The notes under the pieces: generated by a model
Told to the model about the DNA's origin: nothing
The model's input: only the letters and a program-made list of their open reading frames with translations
The model's database searches: none
In this document: positions 23,101 to 34,114 of the stretch, piece after piece
Layout of the letters: each line of letters begins with the position of its first letter
How positions within the stretch are numbered: position 1 is the first letter of the stretch
From: Leguminivora glycinivorella
Lineage: Eukaryota; Arthropoda; Insecta; Lepidoptera; Tortricidae
Direction: 5' to 3'
Assembly: GCF_023078275.1 (NCBI RefSeq)
Contig: NC_062982.1
Span: 21,896,695 to 21,960,694 of the forward strand
Length of the DNA stretch: 64,000 nt
Made by a program: the position numbers and the translations under genes

Positions 23101-26100
23101 ATTTAATATTATTGATGTCCCATTTATGGTATGATTATAATTTATAATTAAATATCGAAATGATGATCACTCTAGGGTGTAAAGGTAATGCCCATATTCT
23201 TAACCATCTTATTACATTGTGCAGTATTTATAGGTTTCACGTTTTATTTTAATCGGCACTATCAAACTATTAAACCAATAAAATAAAACAAACAAATAAA
23301 TGTTATGGTACACGTTTACAGATTGACTAGTCCCAGTAAGCTGAAGGATTGCCTTGGGGGTACTCAAGACAATAATATATAATAATATATATATAAATAC
23401 TTACATACATAGGAAATATCCCTGACTCAAGAACAAATATTTAGATATGTTATAAACATAATTATATTTCTATTTCCGGTTCACGAGCGGTTGCGGGTGC
23501 GAGCCTGATGCCATCGGCGACATGCAGAGTTTACTACGGCGCTACAACGGGCCTCCTCTGCCACGAGCCACGACGGGCGTCAGACGTAGGCTCCTTTACG
23601 ACGAGCTACGTGCGAGTCACTCCGTCTTCATCGTCATGAACCGTGAGATCTTCGGACAGCGGCCGTCAACCCTGACGCTATAGTCTATGCGGCGACCTAG
23701 ATGATTTACTTACTTGCGTAGAATGTAACTATACCGCGTGTTCCGAGATTTTAGGCGGGGTAGTTTTGACGTTAGGTACGTTTTATTTACTTAGATGATT
23801 AGATTGATTGCGGCATATTTGTTTAAGATTAAGACACGTGTTAAACATATTTGTATATTTCCATTATTGCGGTTCAGCCACACACGTATTTATTAATGAT
23901 AATTATTGATTTACATGTCTAGTCATTGACTGTGAAAGTAGACGTTTCTCATGACAAATGAAGTTATTCCTGACTCTATTATTGATATTGCGAGACCCTT
24001 TGATTATCTGGTAAAGCCATCTGTTTGATAATTAATAATATTTGACACCTACTTAATGATCATGATAACGTATTCATTTTAGATGTAAGATGTTAGGTAC
24101 CATATAGTTATGTAGGCGTTTATCCAATATATTTAGTATCCAAGTTCTAATATAGCAATTCACATTTATTTCACTATAAGAACAATATTCAAATACACAC
24201 GAGTACATACATAGCTTCAAGCTATCCATATATCTATATTTCGCACACGTTAATTCAGCTTTGGCTGGTTGCGAATCATGAATCATTTGCAGTGCATTAC
24301 AATGACATTGCTAAGGTGTAATGTTATATTTATTATTAACGCATCATTCATTAAACAGATTGGCATAGATATTTATGGTCTTACGTAAAATTCAATTTCG
24401 AGTCAGCATGATTCGCAAACAGCTATTATGCTATGAAATTCAGGAGTCATGAAATGCTATTGTGGGTGTGATATTCGATCATTCGAATTTTATACGTACC
24501 CAATTCACGTGTCATATTGAATCGTCATTTGACTGAGACTATATTTAATACATATTTAATATAATTTTAGTACGCCCGATACGTCCATTCGAAAAGTATA
24601 TTATATTTATTTACTAACTAATTTGTAGTTGTTGAAACCGGTCACAGTGGCTTTATTAAACACGTGGCTGTTTTAACAATGAGGTATTTTAGTCGTTATT
24701 GGAATTGTCCTTAAGTTGATTTATTCCAGCAATGATAAGGTTTTGAGATTACCCATATTTAATTATTTGAATGTCGCTAAGCAACGGTTTTCATCCACGT
24801 TGATGGAATACGTCATGTGTTTTATTATAGGGCCCGTCCTAGATGTCTAATAAATGGTCAAACCTTTGGTCTGTCCTCACAGGTATATCCTGTGTATGTG
24901 TGTGTTATTAGGGGTGTCAAGTACATTGTTTGTGTAAATTTAATATTCATACAAAACGTATACATGGCGCTCCCCTCTAGGGACCTGTTCCCGCTGAGGG
25001 ACATGCTACGAGTGTCAGTATTGCTGCTCATCGGGATGTGGCGAGATCCGTATTAATGACGGCTATGTCTTTCCAGATCCTTCTGAGACGTTTATTGTCC
25101 TCACAGGACGAGAAGTTTGGGTATTTCATTTGCTGGTATAAACTAGCTTGTATTGGAGTCAATGTAATACTCAAATGATTGGTGGTCTGTTTATCTTAAA
25201 TTTTATTAGACAACTAAACGACATTGAGGATTGCTTCGGTATGACTCGGTGTTGGGGACAACCAACCGTGTTTTATTTAGTATGATTCAATATGGATTTA
25301 AACCGTATTTTACACACTTAGCTTTTCTTATTTTAATGGGTAAAGGTAACAGATTCTTATTAAACTGGCATAATTTAATAAACAGTTATATTGCGCGATG
25401 TTACAGTTGATAACATAATGAAATGGCTGATCTCATGATATCAAGGGCAACGCTTATATTATTGTCTTGTTTATGATCGTTCATGGGTGCTCATGTCACA
25501 TACTTATTTACTTATTTGGTCCCAGTTTCAGTACTCGATAGTCTGAACCTTGCGTGAAATATTCCATGTAGGCGACGGGTCTACGGTATTGCAGACGGTG
25601 CGGGTCCAAGTGACTATAATACCATACGTATGGATACTTTCACGTAGGGACTTGCGGCTCCGACATATTAACAGCACCCATAGTAACGATATATGCATGA
25701 TAATTTTATGAGATCTCAAGGTTTGCTTAAAGTTGACTGCAACCAGCTATTTTATATAACGATATAAGTTTATTTTAATATAGTCGTGATAAGCCAGATT
25801 TATCCATCGATTTTATGGATTTTATGACATATTTGTGTTATTGATACTTCAATCAAAATAAACACTAATCTATTTTATATATTAGCTGAAGAATATTTCA
25901 GTGCAATATATTTTAGAAGTATATAAATCTGAGTCCATCTGGTTTTAATTAAGTTATACTTTCATTCGCGTAATGTCTCAATGATACCATAATGAAATGG
26001 CTGATCTCATGATATCAAGGGCAACGCTTATATCATTGTCTTGTTTATGAACGTTCATGGGCACTCATGTCATATATCATACTTTTATGTCCCGGTTTCA

Positions 26101-27211
26101 GTACTCGATAGTCTGAACCTTGCGTGAAGTATTCCATGTAGGCGACGGGTCTACGGTATTGCAGACGGTGCGAGTCCGAGTGACTATAATACCATGCGTA
26201 TGGATACGTTCACGCTAGGGACTTGCAGCTAGACATATTCGTAATGCCCATGAACGACTTATGCATGATAATTTTATGAGATTTCAAAGCTTGCCTTAAC
26301 GTTGACTGCAACCAGCTATTTTATTTTAAGATATAAATGTTCGTTGGCCTAATCGTGATGAGCCAGATTTATTCGTCAATTTTATCGACATTATAACATA
26401 CTTATATGTTATTCAACTTCAAACTCAACAACGCTAACATATTTTATGTATTATCTGCGTAATTTCACCTACTTTAATTTATTTATTTCCCAATTTGTCT
26501 TCCCAGGTTAATTATTTAATATCTTTATGGTCTTCTTATCATAATATCTCCCACAATAGCATTTTATAGGATCTAAGTTTCGTTGATTATGCCATACAGT
26601 TAGGAGTATTGAATTATATTTTGTTTGTAATTAATAGTTAATTAAATCACCTTTAAGATACGTATTATGCTTGTTAGAACATATCATTGTCTATATCGCT
26701 AACATGTCTCACACCTCAGGAACTTGGTTACTAGTTTCCATAACGTTAGTCCATATTACCTTAGATGATTTTGCCATATATTGTTTGTGTATTTTAATAT
26801 GCTTTACTTCTTTATCCATAACATATTTTATTATGCTTGTGTACAGGTTAAACTTGGGCAGTCAGGTTTTTGTTTCCGTCTACTTTTCCTGACGTAGGGA
26901 CTTGGCTCTAGTAATGAAGGCGGTGTATTCAAATAGGTCCTAATCAGACCTAATTGAATACAGAGTTATAGTAATTATTTCTGACAAAATATAAATGATT
27001 ATAGATACAATAAATCGAAATGTTTTAGTATCCAATCTTTTGTTTATTTTATACTCCATCCTCGTAGCTTACACCCTCGTAGCTTACATATCTAATTAAT
27101 ATAATTTTAACTTTGAATTAATGGTAAGTATTAAAGCTTGAGTAGAGTCAATAATTTTATTGAAGTAGCTTTCTATTAGTTCTTTGAGCTTACCCTGGGT
27201 AAGACGTTACA
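20105..27211. repeat. Right long terminal repeat, 7,107 bp
   Basis: Collinear with the left LTR at an offset of 9,676 bp, rising to 9,699 after ~22.6 kb and 9,702 after ~23.1 kb. The offset changes come from a +2 and +21 indel near 22545-22605 and a +3 indel near 23110. All left-LTR subfeatures recur: tandem SINE units at 21749-22130, TATA-like box at 22388, open islands at 22672-22986 and 23472-23683, and the duplication at 25414/25988. Confidence 0.85.
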
Positions 27212-27426
27212 CTTAACAACAATTACGTTACGAAACTTTTTCCCCGCTATTATTATTGTATTAAGTATAAAAATAATACAAAGTAGTGGTCGTAACGAGT
27301 TGTGTAATGTTTCTTGTTTGTTTGAGCAATTTTCACGCGCGTACAAACGTGACGGGTGAAGGAAAATAAATATTGAAATGTTCATTCGATAATCCGGTAG
27401 TATCAGGTTAATTCTTTTTTTTTATT

Positions 27427-27600
27427 CGTATAATAATGGCTTTCTGCTACCAGGGCACTTTGCCAATGTCAAGTAAATTACAGAGATATATAAAACAGTA
27501 TAAGTAGTTTCGTAAGTAGCTTCCGCGATGCACTGGAGGATAGCTGGAGCAGCAGTACAAAGCATGATGGCGGCCGGGACCACGAATTACCGAGTGAGGT
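27427..27600 (-). mobile_element. Truncated LINE 3' end (minus strand)
   Basis: A T-run followed by TTATTCGTATAATAATGGC and CCAGGGCACTTTGCCAATGT looks like the reverse complement of a LINE tail ending in A's. The rightmost part contains CAAAGCATGATGGCGGCCGG. Only the 3' portion is present. Clade is not assignable. Confidence 0.45.
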
Positions 27601-27739
27601 TAATTCTTATTGTCAAGTTTTTAACATTAAAAAAAAAATAAGGCTGGTTTTAGCGTCACGCGCTCACGCGGCTCGAGCGCACTAATACTACTTGTACTAT
27701 TATATTATATTATATTCTGTGCTAATACCTATTATACTG

Positions 27740-27932
27740 TAAGGTACGGGGACTGCAACTGATCCATTTTTTTCATGTTTTACAATGTTTTCATTATTGA
27801 ATAGAGTGTCCACCGGTTATACTATATGACACGCGTGTTTAGTGGATACATGTGGAAGTCAATAGTGTAATAATGGAAAAAATGGATTAGTTACAATTGC
27901 CCCCCAGTTGGGATTTGGCCCGCTGTACCTTA
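27740..27932. mobile_element. MITE with TAAGGTAC...GTACCTTA ends
   Basis: The termini TAAGGTACGG and CTGTACCTTA are inverted, with further pairing between CTGATCCATTTTTT and AAAAAATGGATTAG. A second copy, interrupted, is at 58858-59443. No coding capacity. Confidence 0.7.
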
Positions 27933-27971
27933 TTATGTTTTAGTTTTATTGTTCTCTTTATTTTCTCTCCT

Positions 27972-28516
27972 TTTTAGGGTTCCGTAGTCAACTAGGAACC
28001 CTTATAGTTTCGCCATGTCTGTCTGTCCGTCCGTCCGTCCGTCCGTCCGCGGATAATCTCAGTAACCGTTAGCACTAGAAAGCTGAAATTTGGTACCAAT
28101 ATGTATATCAATCACGCTAACAAAGTGCAAAAATAAAAAATGGAAAAAAATGTTTTATTAGGGTACCCTACATGTAAAGTGGGGGCTGACATTTTTTTTT
28201 TCATTCCAACCCCAACGTGTGATATATTGTTGGATAGGTATTTAAAAATGAATAAGGGTTTACTAATATTGTTTTTTGATAATGTTTATATTTTCGGAAA
28301 TAATCGCTCCTAAAGGAAAAAAAAGTGCGTCCCCCCCCTCTAACTTTTGAACCATTTGTTTAAAAAATATGAAAAAAATCAGAAAAGTAGAACTTTATAA
28401 AGACTTTCTAGGAAAATTGTTTTGAACTTGATAGATTCAGTAGTTTTTGAGAAAAATACGGAAAACTACGGAACCCTACACTGAGCGTGGCCCGACACGC
28501 TCTTGGCCGGTTTTTT
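27972..28516 (+). mobile_element. ~540-bp dispersed family, copy 2
   Basis: Nearly collinear with the copy at 8644-9195, including the (GTCC)n block, AGCACTAGAAAGCTGAAATT and the CTACGGAACCCTACACTGAG end. A short segment before CATGTAAAGTGGGGG present in copy 1 is missing here. Confidence 0.8.
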
Positions 28517-28905
28517 GTTAGCTAAGTTTCGTGACGCATTGGTTTTACTGTAATGTCATGTAAACATGTTTTTACTAATAAATAAATATGTTCAAGGAGC
28601 GTTTTACGCGCGGAAGACAAGATCAACTTCATACAAATTGGTCGCGCTCGGAACCGTCGGTCCACGTGTCACCCAAACCAGCCTAAAACGGCCCATTCTA
28701 AAATGTGTATAACGTTTATTTTACAAATATTTTTATGAGATAATATTAGACCTTTAGTCAATCTCGTCAAGAGGTGCCCACGGGATATTAGCTGACGTTA
28801 CGGCGCTGGGGACGTCCGCCCTATGTCACTTGCAGAGTTGCCCGTTCCCATGGCAACGGAAGACGAACACTGACGTCTACCAATGTAAGTCGACCCCTGT
28901 ATGTA

Positions 28906-29041
28906 CAGTCAACCAATTGGAACACTAGGCCACTGTAGAACTATGTCATAGTGTCGGTGTAAATCAGATTGTAAGAAATCTCTTACTGCTTTTCATTTTT
29001 ACATGGTTGTAGAGTGGCCTAGGGTTCCAATTGGTTGACTG
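28906..29041. mobile_element. 136-bp MITE with ~40-bp inverted ends and TA target duplication
   Basis: The ends CAGTCAACCAATTGGAA and its reverse complement are followed inward by paired (T)AGGCCACT blocks. TA flanks both ends (28904-28905, 29042-29043), as in Tc1/mariner-type insertion. A diverged second copy is at 50727-50861. Confidence 0.8.
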
Positions 29042-29206
29042 TACACGCTCATGTCGGGCGTGCAGCGAGGCGGGGCGTGCGGCGTGCATATCAAACAATT
29101 GAAGCTCATATATACAGGTGTCCTGAGTCGACGCTGGAGAAGGACGCACGCTCGCCTGCCCCGCCGAACGCTTCGCACCGAGCGTTCACCCAAGCCTTCT
29201 ACTTAC

Positions 29207-29350
29207 GCCGTGGCTTGCGTGGGCGACGGTCGCGCGATGGTCGCGCGACGGCGATGCGATGCATACGAAATCAAACCTTATCGATATGGAAGTATGAGAC
29301 GCGACGGCGACGGTCGCGCGACCGTCGCCCACGCAAGACACGGCGTTATA
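29207..29350. mobile_element. GC-rich palindromic MITE
   Basis: The terminal blocks, CGCCGTGGCTTGCGTGGGCG on the left and its near reverse complement on the right, pair for about 35-40 bp and are full of CGCGCGA motifs. A unique AT-richer centre separates them. Overlapping open frames here (29035-29367) are explained by GC-rich inverted repeats and are not genes. Confidence 0.7.
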
Positions 29351-29486
29351 GTTCTATGATTACATAATTATAGGTATGTACATCCCATTTTTAGCGGGAA
29401 ACTTGTGTTACTTCTGTTCTTATAATTATCTAACTAGTCAAGAGGTGTCATATGTCACTTGAAGTGCTGACCGTTTATATTGCTAA

Positions 29487-29706
29487 GGGTCACTTGCACC
29501 AACGAAATTGGAGGGTTAACCCACCATTTTATATGGAATTTGACAGATGACAGCCCACTAACCCTGAGTTAAGTGGTTGGTGCAAGTGGGCCTTAAGGTC
29601 ACTTGCACCAACCACTTAACTCAGGGTTGTCAACTGTCAAATTCCATATAAAATGGTGGGTTAACCTTCGGGTTAACTCTCCATTTTCGTTGGTGCAAGT
29701 GACCTT
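29487..29706. mobile_element. Head-to-head pair of MITEs forming a long hairpin
   Basis: Two ~105-bp units, each with ends GGTCACTTGCACCAAC and GTTGGTGCAAGTG, lie in opposite orientation separated by TTAA near 29593-29600. The whole ~220 bp therefore folds on itself. The TTAA between units suggests a piggyBac-type target preference, but the outer flanks are only CTAA-like and TTTAA-like. Confidence 0.75.
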
Positions 29707-29815
29707 TAAGGAGTTTAAGACTCAAAGCTCTAATAGTTTTTTTGTCACTAGGTATTTATAAGAAAACAATCACATACTTATGTATTTTTAAATGATGTCT
29801 GGAAAGAATAAAAAG

Positions 29816-30111
29816 TCTTTGGATACTAATATTGTCTTCGGTTACCGCGATAGTTACTCATGAAATAAAACTATGGAAACGGATTAAATCGCGTATAATG
29901 AATTTAAAATACATCCCGACGTTTCGAACTCTTTACTCTTTATGTGGGTAGTTTTTGCACATTTTAATTTTTCCTCAGTCACCCGTTGACCACGAACGCT
30001 GTAAAGAGTTCGAAACGTCGCGTATTTTAAATTCAAAAAGGGATGTATTTTAAATTCATTATACGCGATTTAATCCGTTTCCATAGTTTTATTTCTTTGG
30101 ATACTATTATT
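29816..30111. mobile_element. Palindromic insertion with 18-bp target duplication
   Basis: The ~260-bp insert (29834-30093) is flanked by TCTTTGGATACTAATATT at 29816-29833 and the same with one change at 30094-30111. Inside, a ~55-bp segment at 29863-29917 is perfectly inverted at about 30041-30095, and an inner pair (GACGTTTCGAACTCTTTA) is also inverted. A duplication this long is unlike most DNA transposons and suggests a retroposition event, possibly with inversion. Confidence 0.65.
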
Positions 30112-31404
30112 CAAACAAAAATATCTCTGAATCAGACCATAGACATACTTTTTGTATGAAGATTTTAAATATGTATTTTAAAAATGGAAGGCTTTCCTTG
30201 CAGCTGTATATTTCTAAAGAGAATTGAGCGCCTAAATTCGTATTCCTGTACACTATCAGTCACCTGGAGTTCCAGAGATTTTTAATCTTATGCCTGTCAG
30301 GGTTCTCAATCAATATCTTCAGGAGGAGCGTTAAGTGTGAAATTACGAGTAAATAAAGCTTCCTGATAAAACTTTTTTTGCCAGCCTATTCGATTTAATA
30401 AATCAATAGTGACATAATTACTTTACGAGACAGGAAAACTAAAGAAAGCGGATGGGCTGTGCGAGAGACGGGAGCGTAAAACAAATCAAAAACATAAATG
30501 TGAAATGAGAGCCAAGTTCAATAATATGATATAAACCTTGGTTGTTCACTTCAACGAAAAAAGACGTTATATCTAAATGGGTGCCAAGTTCAATGGTTAG
30601 TCCTGAAATTTATACATAACGACCTAAAATACTTTTACTATGAGACCAATGCAAAAATTTAATAAATCACGTAAATTCGTCGCTTCGTTTAGCCGTGAAA
30701 GACGGACAACTATATAGACACACACATTTTCCCATTTAAAACATTAGTACTGGTTGAGGTTGAGGTTGAATTTCCTCAACGAACGATAGGAATAACGCTG
30801 GCCCACTCAAATGACGTTAGCGGCCGTTCGTAAATCGTGGCCAGGTCGTCTCAGGGGATCTTCAGTTAAATTAACATTTTCTGGTCGAGCCACAGATGTC
30901 ATATATACCATAGATCAAGCAAAGGTATCTACTTAGCGTGTCAAATGAACTCAGTGAAATCCACTGAGTTGTCCGTCTTTACTCGCAGCTTGCAGCTTTC
31001 GGGCGTCAATTTTTGTAAGTTGAAGTCAACCAAAACATAAAAAATGCCTCGTTACGTGATATTCAATTGCAACAACACAAAAATTATGAACAATCAAGAG
31101 CCTGAGACATATTTAAAATTACAGGCAAGAATCAACTTCAGTACAAAATTTGACACGCTCGGCCCCTATACAAATATATGAATTTGTTTCTTCTATCTAA
31201 ATTAAGTTCTGTGGGTCGAGCCCTTTTTAATTTTAATATTCAGAATTCTAATTTTGTTCTTATATTTTACATTGGAGTTTATCGCAACTTTAAATAATTA
31301 TACTGGGTGAGCCCTTTAAAAATTTGACCTGTAGGTAGGCTGTACTTAAACTGACCTGACCAACATTTTGTTAAGCGAGGATCCTTGGTTCAATGCCTCA
31401 AGGA
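30112..31404. other. No gene; one repeat fragment at 30645-30753
   Basis: The fragment 30645-30753 carries GCCGTGAAAGACGGAC and CACATTTTCCCATTTA, matching the element at 7489-7670. The rest holds no recognisable coding or RNA feature. Confidence 0.5.
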
Positions 31405-31712
31405 CCTATTATAGATCATCCTTCTTGCGTTATCCCGGTATTTACCACGGGTCATGGGAGCCTGGGGTCCGCTTTTGACAACTAATCCCAAGATTTAGCG
31501 TAGGCACTAGTTTTTACGAAAGCGACTGCCATCTGATCTTCGAAGGGTAACTAGGCCTTATTGGGATTAGTCCGGTTTCCCCACGATGTTTCTTCACCGA
31601 AAAACGACCGGCAAATATCAAATGACATTTCGCACACAAGTTCAGAAAAACTCATTGGTACGAGCTGGGGATCGAACCTGTTACCGCTAGGCTACCAGCG
31701 CTTATAAAAATC
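31405..31712 (-). mobile_element. tRNA-derived SINE with deleted inter-box region
   Basis: On the minus strand an A box TAGCCTAGCGG (plus 31684-31694) and B box GGTTCGATCCC (plus 31668-31678) are only about five bases apart, so the anticodon region is missing. The body contains CTTGGGATTAGTTGTC and GCCGAGATAACGCAAG-like blocks, the same sequence amplified inside the giant LTRs. Confidence 0.7.
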
Positions 31713-32499
31713 GTATGTAAGAGAAAACTAAAGCTATTATAAACGGTTTGTTAGTGAATAGCCTCGAACTACCTTCTGAGACTCCCTCGCCAGGTGATTG
31801 GATCAAGGGTCAGATGAATGAATGCTCTTTCCACGGCCCTGACCGCCGGCAAAAGCCCTGTTCCGTTGCTAACGGCACTATAGCTTATGGTTTTATTGTG
31901 TTTGTATTGTGTTTTATTTCTTTTATATTTTACTCCAAACCTAAGCTAACTTCAAAATTTCACACACACTTCTCAATTGAACCCATAATCCCGCAGCCGA
32001 CTACAATGTCCAGCGGAGGAAAGAGGTGGTCAAAATTTTAACCCATCACCACACGTGACAAATCAATAATACGCAGACAATTAAGATACGTCAACCAAAC
32101 AATGAAGAATTTCGTATAAATGTAGGTAATACTTACGAATAAAGAAAACCATTTGTCAGAATAATACATTAACGGACATATAAATCAATCTTAGTAATGG
32201 AACTGTCAAAAAGTAATAAATTATTATAGATAGTATTTTGTGCACGTGACTCATATTAAATTATTATATCATTACACTCATAACTCTAGTTTTTTTTTCA
32301 TTATTTGTGCGATCAATAGCAAAATTAGCTCAGCGTCAAGCTAAGCTTACTTATCTAAATCTCTGAAGTCTTTTAAGACCCTACAGGAGCGAAAATGCTA
32401 AAATGGAAAGGAAGGCCTTTCAATTTGGGAATTTTAGTTAAATATACTAGTATTATTAACTAGATTTATCGAAAAAAAAATTGTCCATTTAGAACAACT
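31713..32499. other. No gene; retroposon fragment at about 31960-32055
   Basis: The fragment ending AACCCATCACCACACG matches the 5' (minus-strand) portion of the retroposon at 54263-54515 but is diverged. The rest is AT-rich and featureless. Confidence 0.4.
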
Positions 32500-32890
32500 C
32501 TGTTAAAAGATATTGCGAAAAAATCTTTAAAATCGAGGTTCCGCTTTCGACTGTTTCCTCCTTCAAAACTCAATCAATCGTAACGAAATTTGAGAATCTG
32601 AATAACAATGAAATAGTCTATGTCGTACCGTTTAGTTTTTTTGGCTAATTGTTACCAATTTTGAATACCATACCTTTTTTTGCGCCATAATCAATAAGGT
32701 CGTTTTTATTAAATTTTTGATGGATTCTACTAGTGTCTTCAAAAATAAGAATATCAAAAAAATCAAAACGGTCCAACACAGATAAAAATAACAATAATCT
32801 GTGTTGAAAAAATCAGCGCTCTATCTTTAAAAACCATGGAGGAAATAGTCGAGAGCGTTTGTATGGAGAATTCACCCCTCCTGTATCGTC
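32500..32890. repeat. Dispersed repeat, unclassified
   Basis: I recognise stretches such as GTCGTACCGTTTAGTTTTTT and AGTCGAGAGCGTTTGTATGG as recurrent in lepidopteran genomes. No second copy lies in this window, so support is from memory only. No coding potential. Confidence 0.35.
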
Positions 32891-33101
32891 TTAATTTTTC
32901 TAATTACTTTATATTTTTTCCGTAATAGAATTCTGTGGTTAGAGCGATGTCAGACTACTGTTTCTTTTTATTTATGCTGTCTTAAATATAATTATGTTAC
33001 TCGATAGAGACAGAGTCACGGAAACTTTATGTGATTTTTGATTCTACTAAGTAACCAACCAGGGGTGCTCAGTCACATATCCAGAGTATCCAGACATCGT
33101 A

Positions 33102-33350
33102 CACTGAGAGAAAATACAACCAGTTTTCATGTTCGTTCAACAAGTTTTTTGGTTAAAATAGCGCCTACGTGCTCTTTGGTTCAAACAACAAGCTACTTGT
33201 CATTTGAATCGGCAATATATTTGAATCAACAAGTCGATTTTATAAAAACAACCTGACACATATTGTTTTAAACATACGTTTGGCTGATTCAAACGGATAA
33301 ACCGCAACAAGTCGAACTTGTTAAATTCACAATGCAAATTTCTCTCAGTG
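33102..33350. mobile_element. MITE with CACTGAGAGAAA ends and TA target duplication
   Basis: CACTGAGAGAAA and TTTCTCTCAGTG are exact inverted termini, each adjoined by TA (33100-33101 and 33351-33352). The ~249-bp interior contains CAACAAGT motifs in both orientations and no frame of note. This fits a Tc1/mariner-type non-autonomous element. Confidence 0.75.
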
Positions 33351-33487
33351 TATTTTTCCAGCAATTTCGGTGCAGCATAGTACAAGTAAAGGAATTCATA
33401 CATTCATACATTTTGACTCATTTATCCAGACAAAAGGACGAATGACGAATCAGACGGATTAAGAAAAAGACAAACAACATATACGTT

Positions 33488-33563
33488 AAAACCGAAATAA
33501 ATTACATATATGAAAGAAAAAGTCTTTTTTTTTTCTTTCATATATGTAATTTATTTCGGTTTT
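33488..33563. repeat. Perfect 34-bp hairpin
   Basis: The arms 33488-33521 and 33530-33563 are exact reverse complements around an 8-base loop. The arm begins AAAACCGAAATAAATTACAT. It could be a fold-back remnant of an insertion or a DNA-repair product. Confidence 0.85.
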
Positions 33564-33734
33564 CATTTATATACATAGTAGTGTGACTACTTTAAGACAG
33601 CACAAGTTGAAATATTTTCAATAGATTATAATTTAACTTGTGTTCATTAGAACATATACGTTGAAGACGATCAGCACTACAGATGACGATGCCTAACCAC
33701 AAATGTAAAATTTTGAATAAACCCCCAAAAGAAC

Positions 33735-33910
33735 TTGGCTAAAACATTCCCGACTAACTCAGCTTTCAGACAAAAAAACTAAATCTAAATCGGTTCATCC
33801 GTTCGGGAGCTACGCTGCCACAGACAGACACACACACAGGCAAACAGACAGACAAACATATAAATAGACAGATAGATGCCTAAAACTTATAACACCATCG
33901 TTTTTGCGTC
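33735..33910. repeat. Dispersed repeat with CAGACAGACA microsatellite
   Basis: Shares with 50985-51195 the order AACTCAGCTTTCAGACAAAA (here) / GGAGCTACG / (CAGA)n / ACTTATAACACCAT / TTTTTGCGTCGGGGGTT. Found in both places with diverged spacing. Class unknown. Confidence 0.65.
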
Positions 33911-33991
33911 GGGGGTTAAAACAGAATGGGAATTTAAGATCTTGTCAAAAACGAATGGGACAACCCAAGACTCCAATATTTTTTTATACCA

Positions 33992-34114
33992 GGGGGGTTA
34001 CCATGACGTACTAAAGACGTTCAGTTTAGGTTGTGAGAAAGGGACACAGCTACAGCAGTTACATAGCTCCGTCCCTCTCTCTCAACCTAAACTGAACGGT
34101 CATGGTAACCCCCC
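33992..34114. mobile_element. Palindromic MITE (~123 bp)
   Basis: The ends GGGGGGTTACCATGAC and GTCATGGTAACCCCCC are inverted, as are inner GTTCAGTTTAGGTTGTGAGA and its near reverse complement. The centre is CAGCTACAGCAGTTACAT. Confidence 0.7.

Larger units (their letters stand above)
10424..27216. mobile_element. Giant-LTR, non-coding LTR-retrotransposon-like element (with TSDs)
   Basis: Two terminal direct repeats, 10429-17509 (7,081 bp) and 20105-27211 (7,107 bp), bracket a 2,595-bp internal domain. Each repeat starts TGTAAC and ends GTTACA, the TG...CA convention with short inverted ends. CTTAA directly precedes the first repeat (10424-10428) and directly follows the second (27212-27216), a 5-bp target duplication as left by integrase. 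The repeats are near-identical: the differences I noted are three small indels (+2, +21 and +3 in the right copy) and one A/G substitution. No gag, protease, RT or integrase frame is present, so any movement would depend on proteins in trans. The architecture recalls LARD elements described in plants, but the repeats here are longer than those I know from that class. A convincing primer-binding site or polypurine tract was not found. Confidence 0.85.
27642..28683. mobile_element. Composite: terminal-inverted-repeat element carrying two nested insertions
   Basis: The outer ends GGCTGGTTTTAGCGTCACGC (27642) and, reversed, the block ending ACCCAAACCAGCC (28683) are imperfect inverted repeats. 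Inside lie a MITE at 27740-27932 and a copy of the ~540-bp family at 27972-28516. The outer boundaries are less certain than the inner ones. Confidence 0.45.

Noticed and set aside
10429..27211. Reading the 7.1-kb direct repeats as an ordinary segmental duplication
   Set aside because: The repeats end exactly at TGTAAC/GTTACA and a perfect CTTAA lies only outside the pair. A plain duplication does not predict either.
29035..29367. Two overlapping ~100-codon Arg-rich frames
   Set aside because: They run through a GC-rich palindromic MITE and have no protein motifs.
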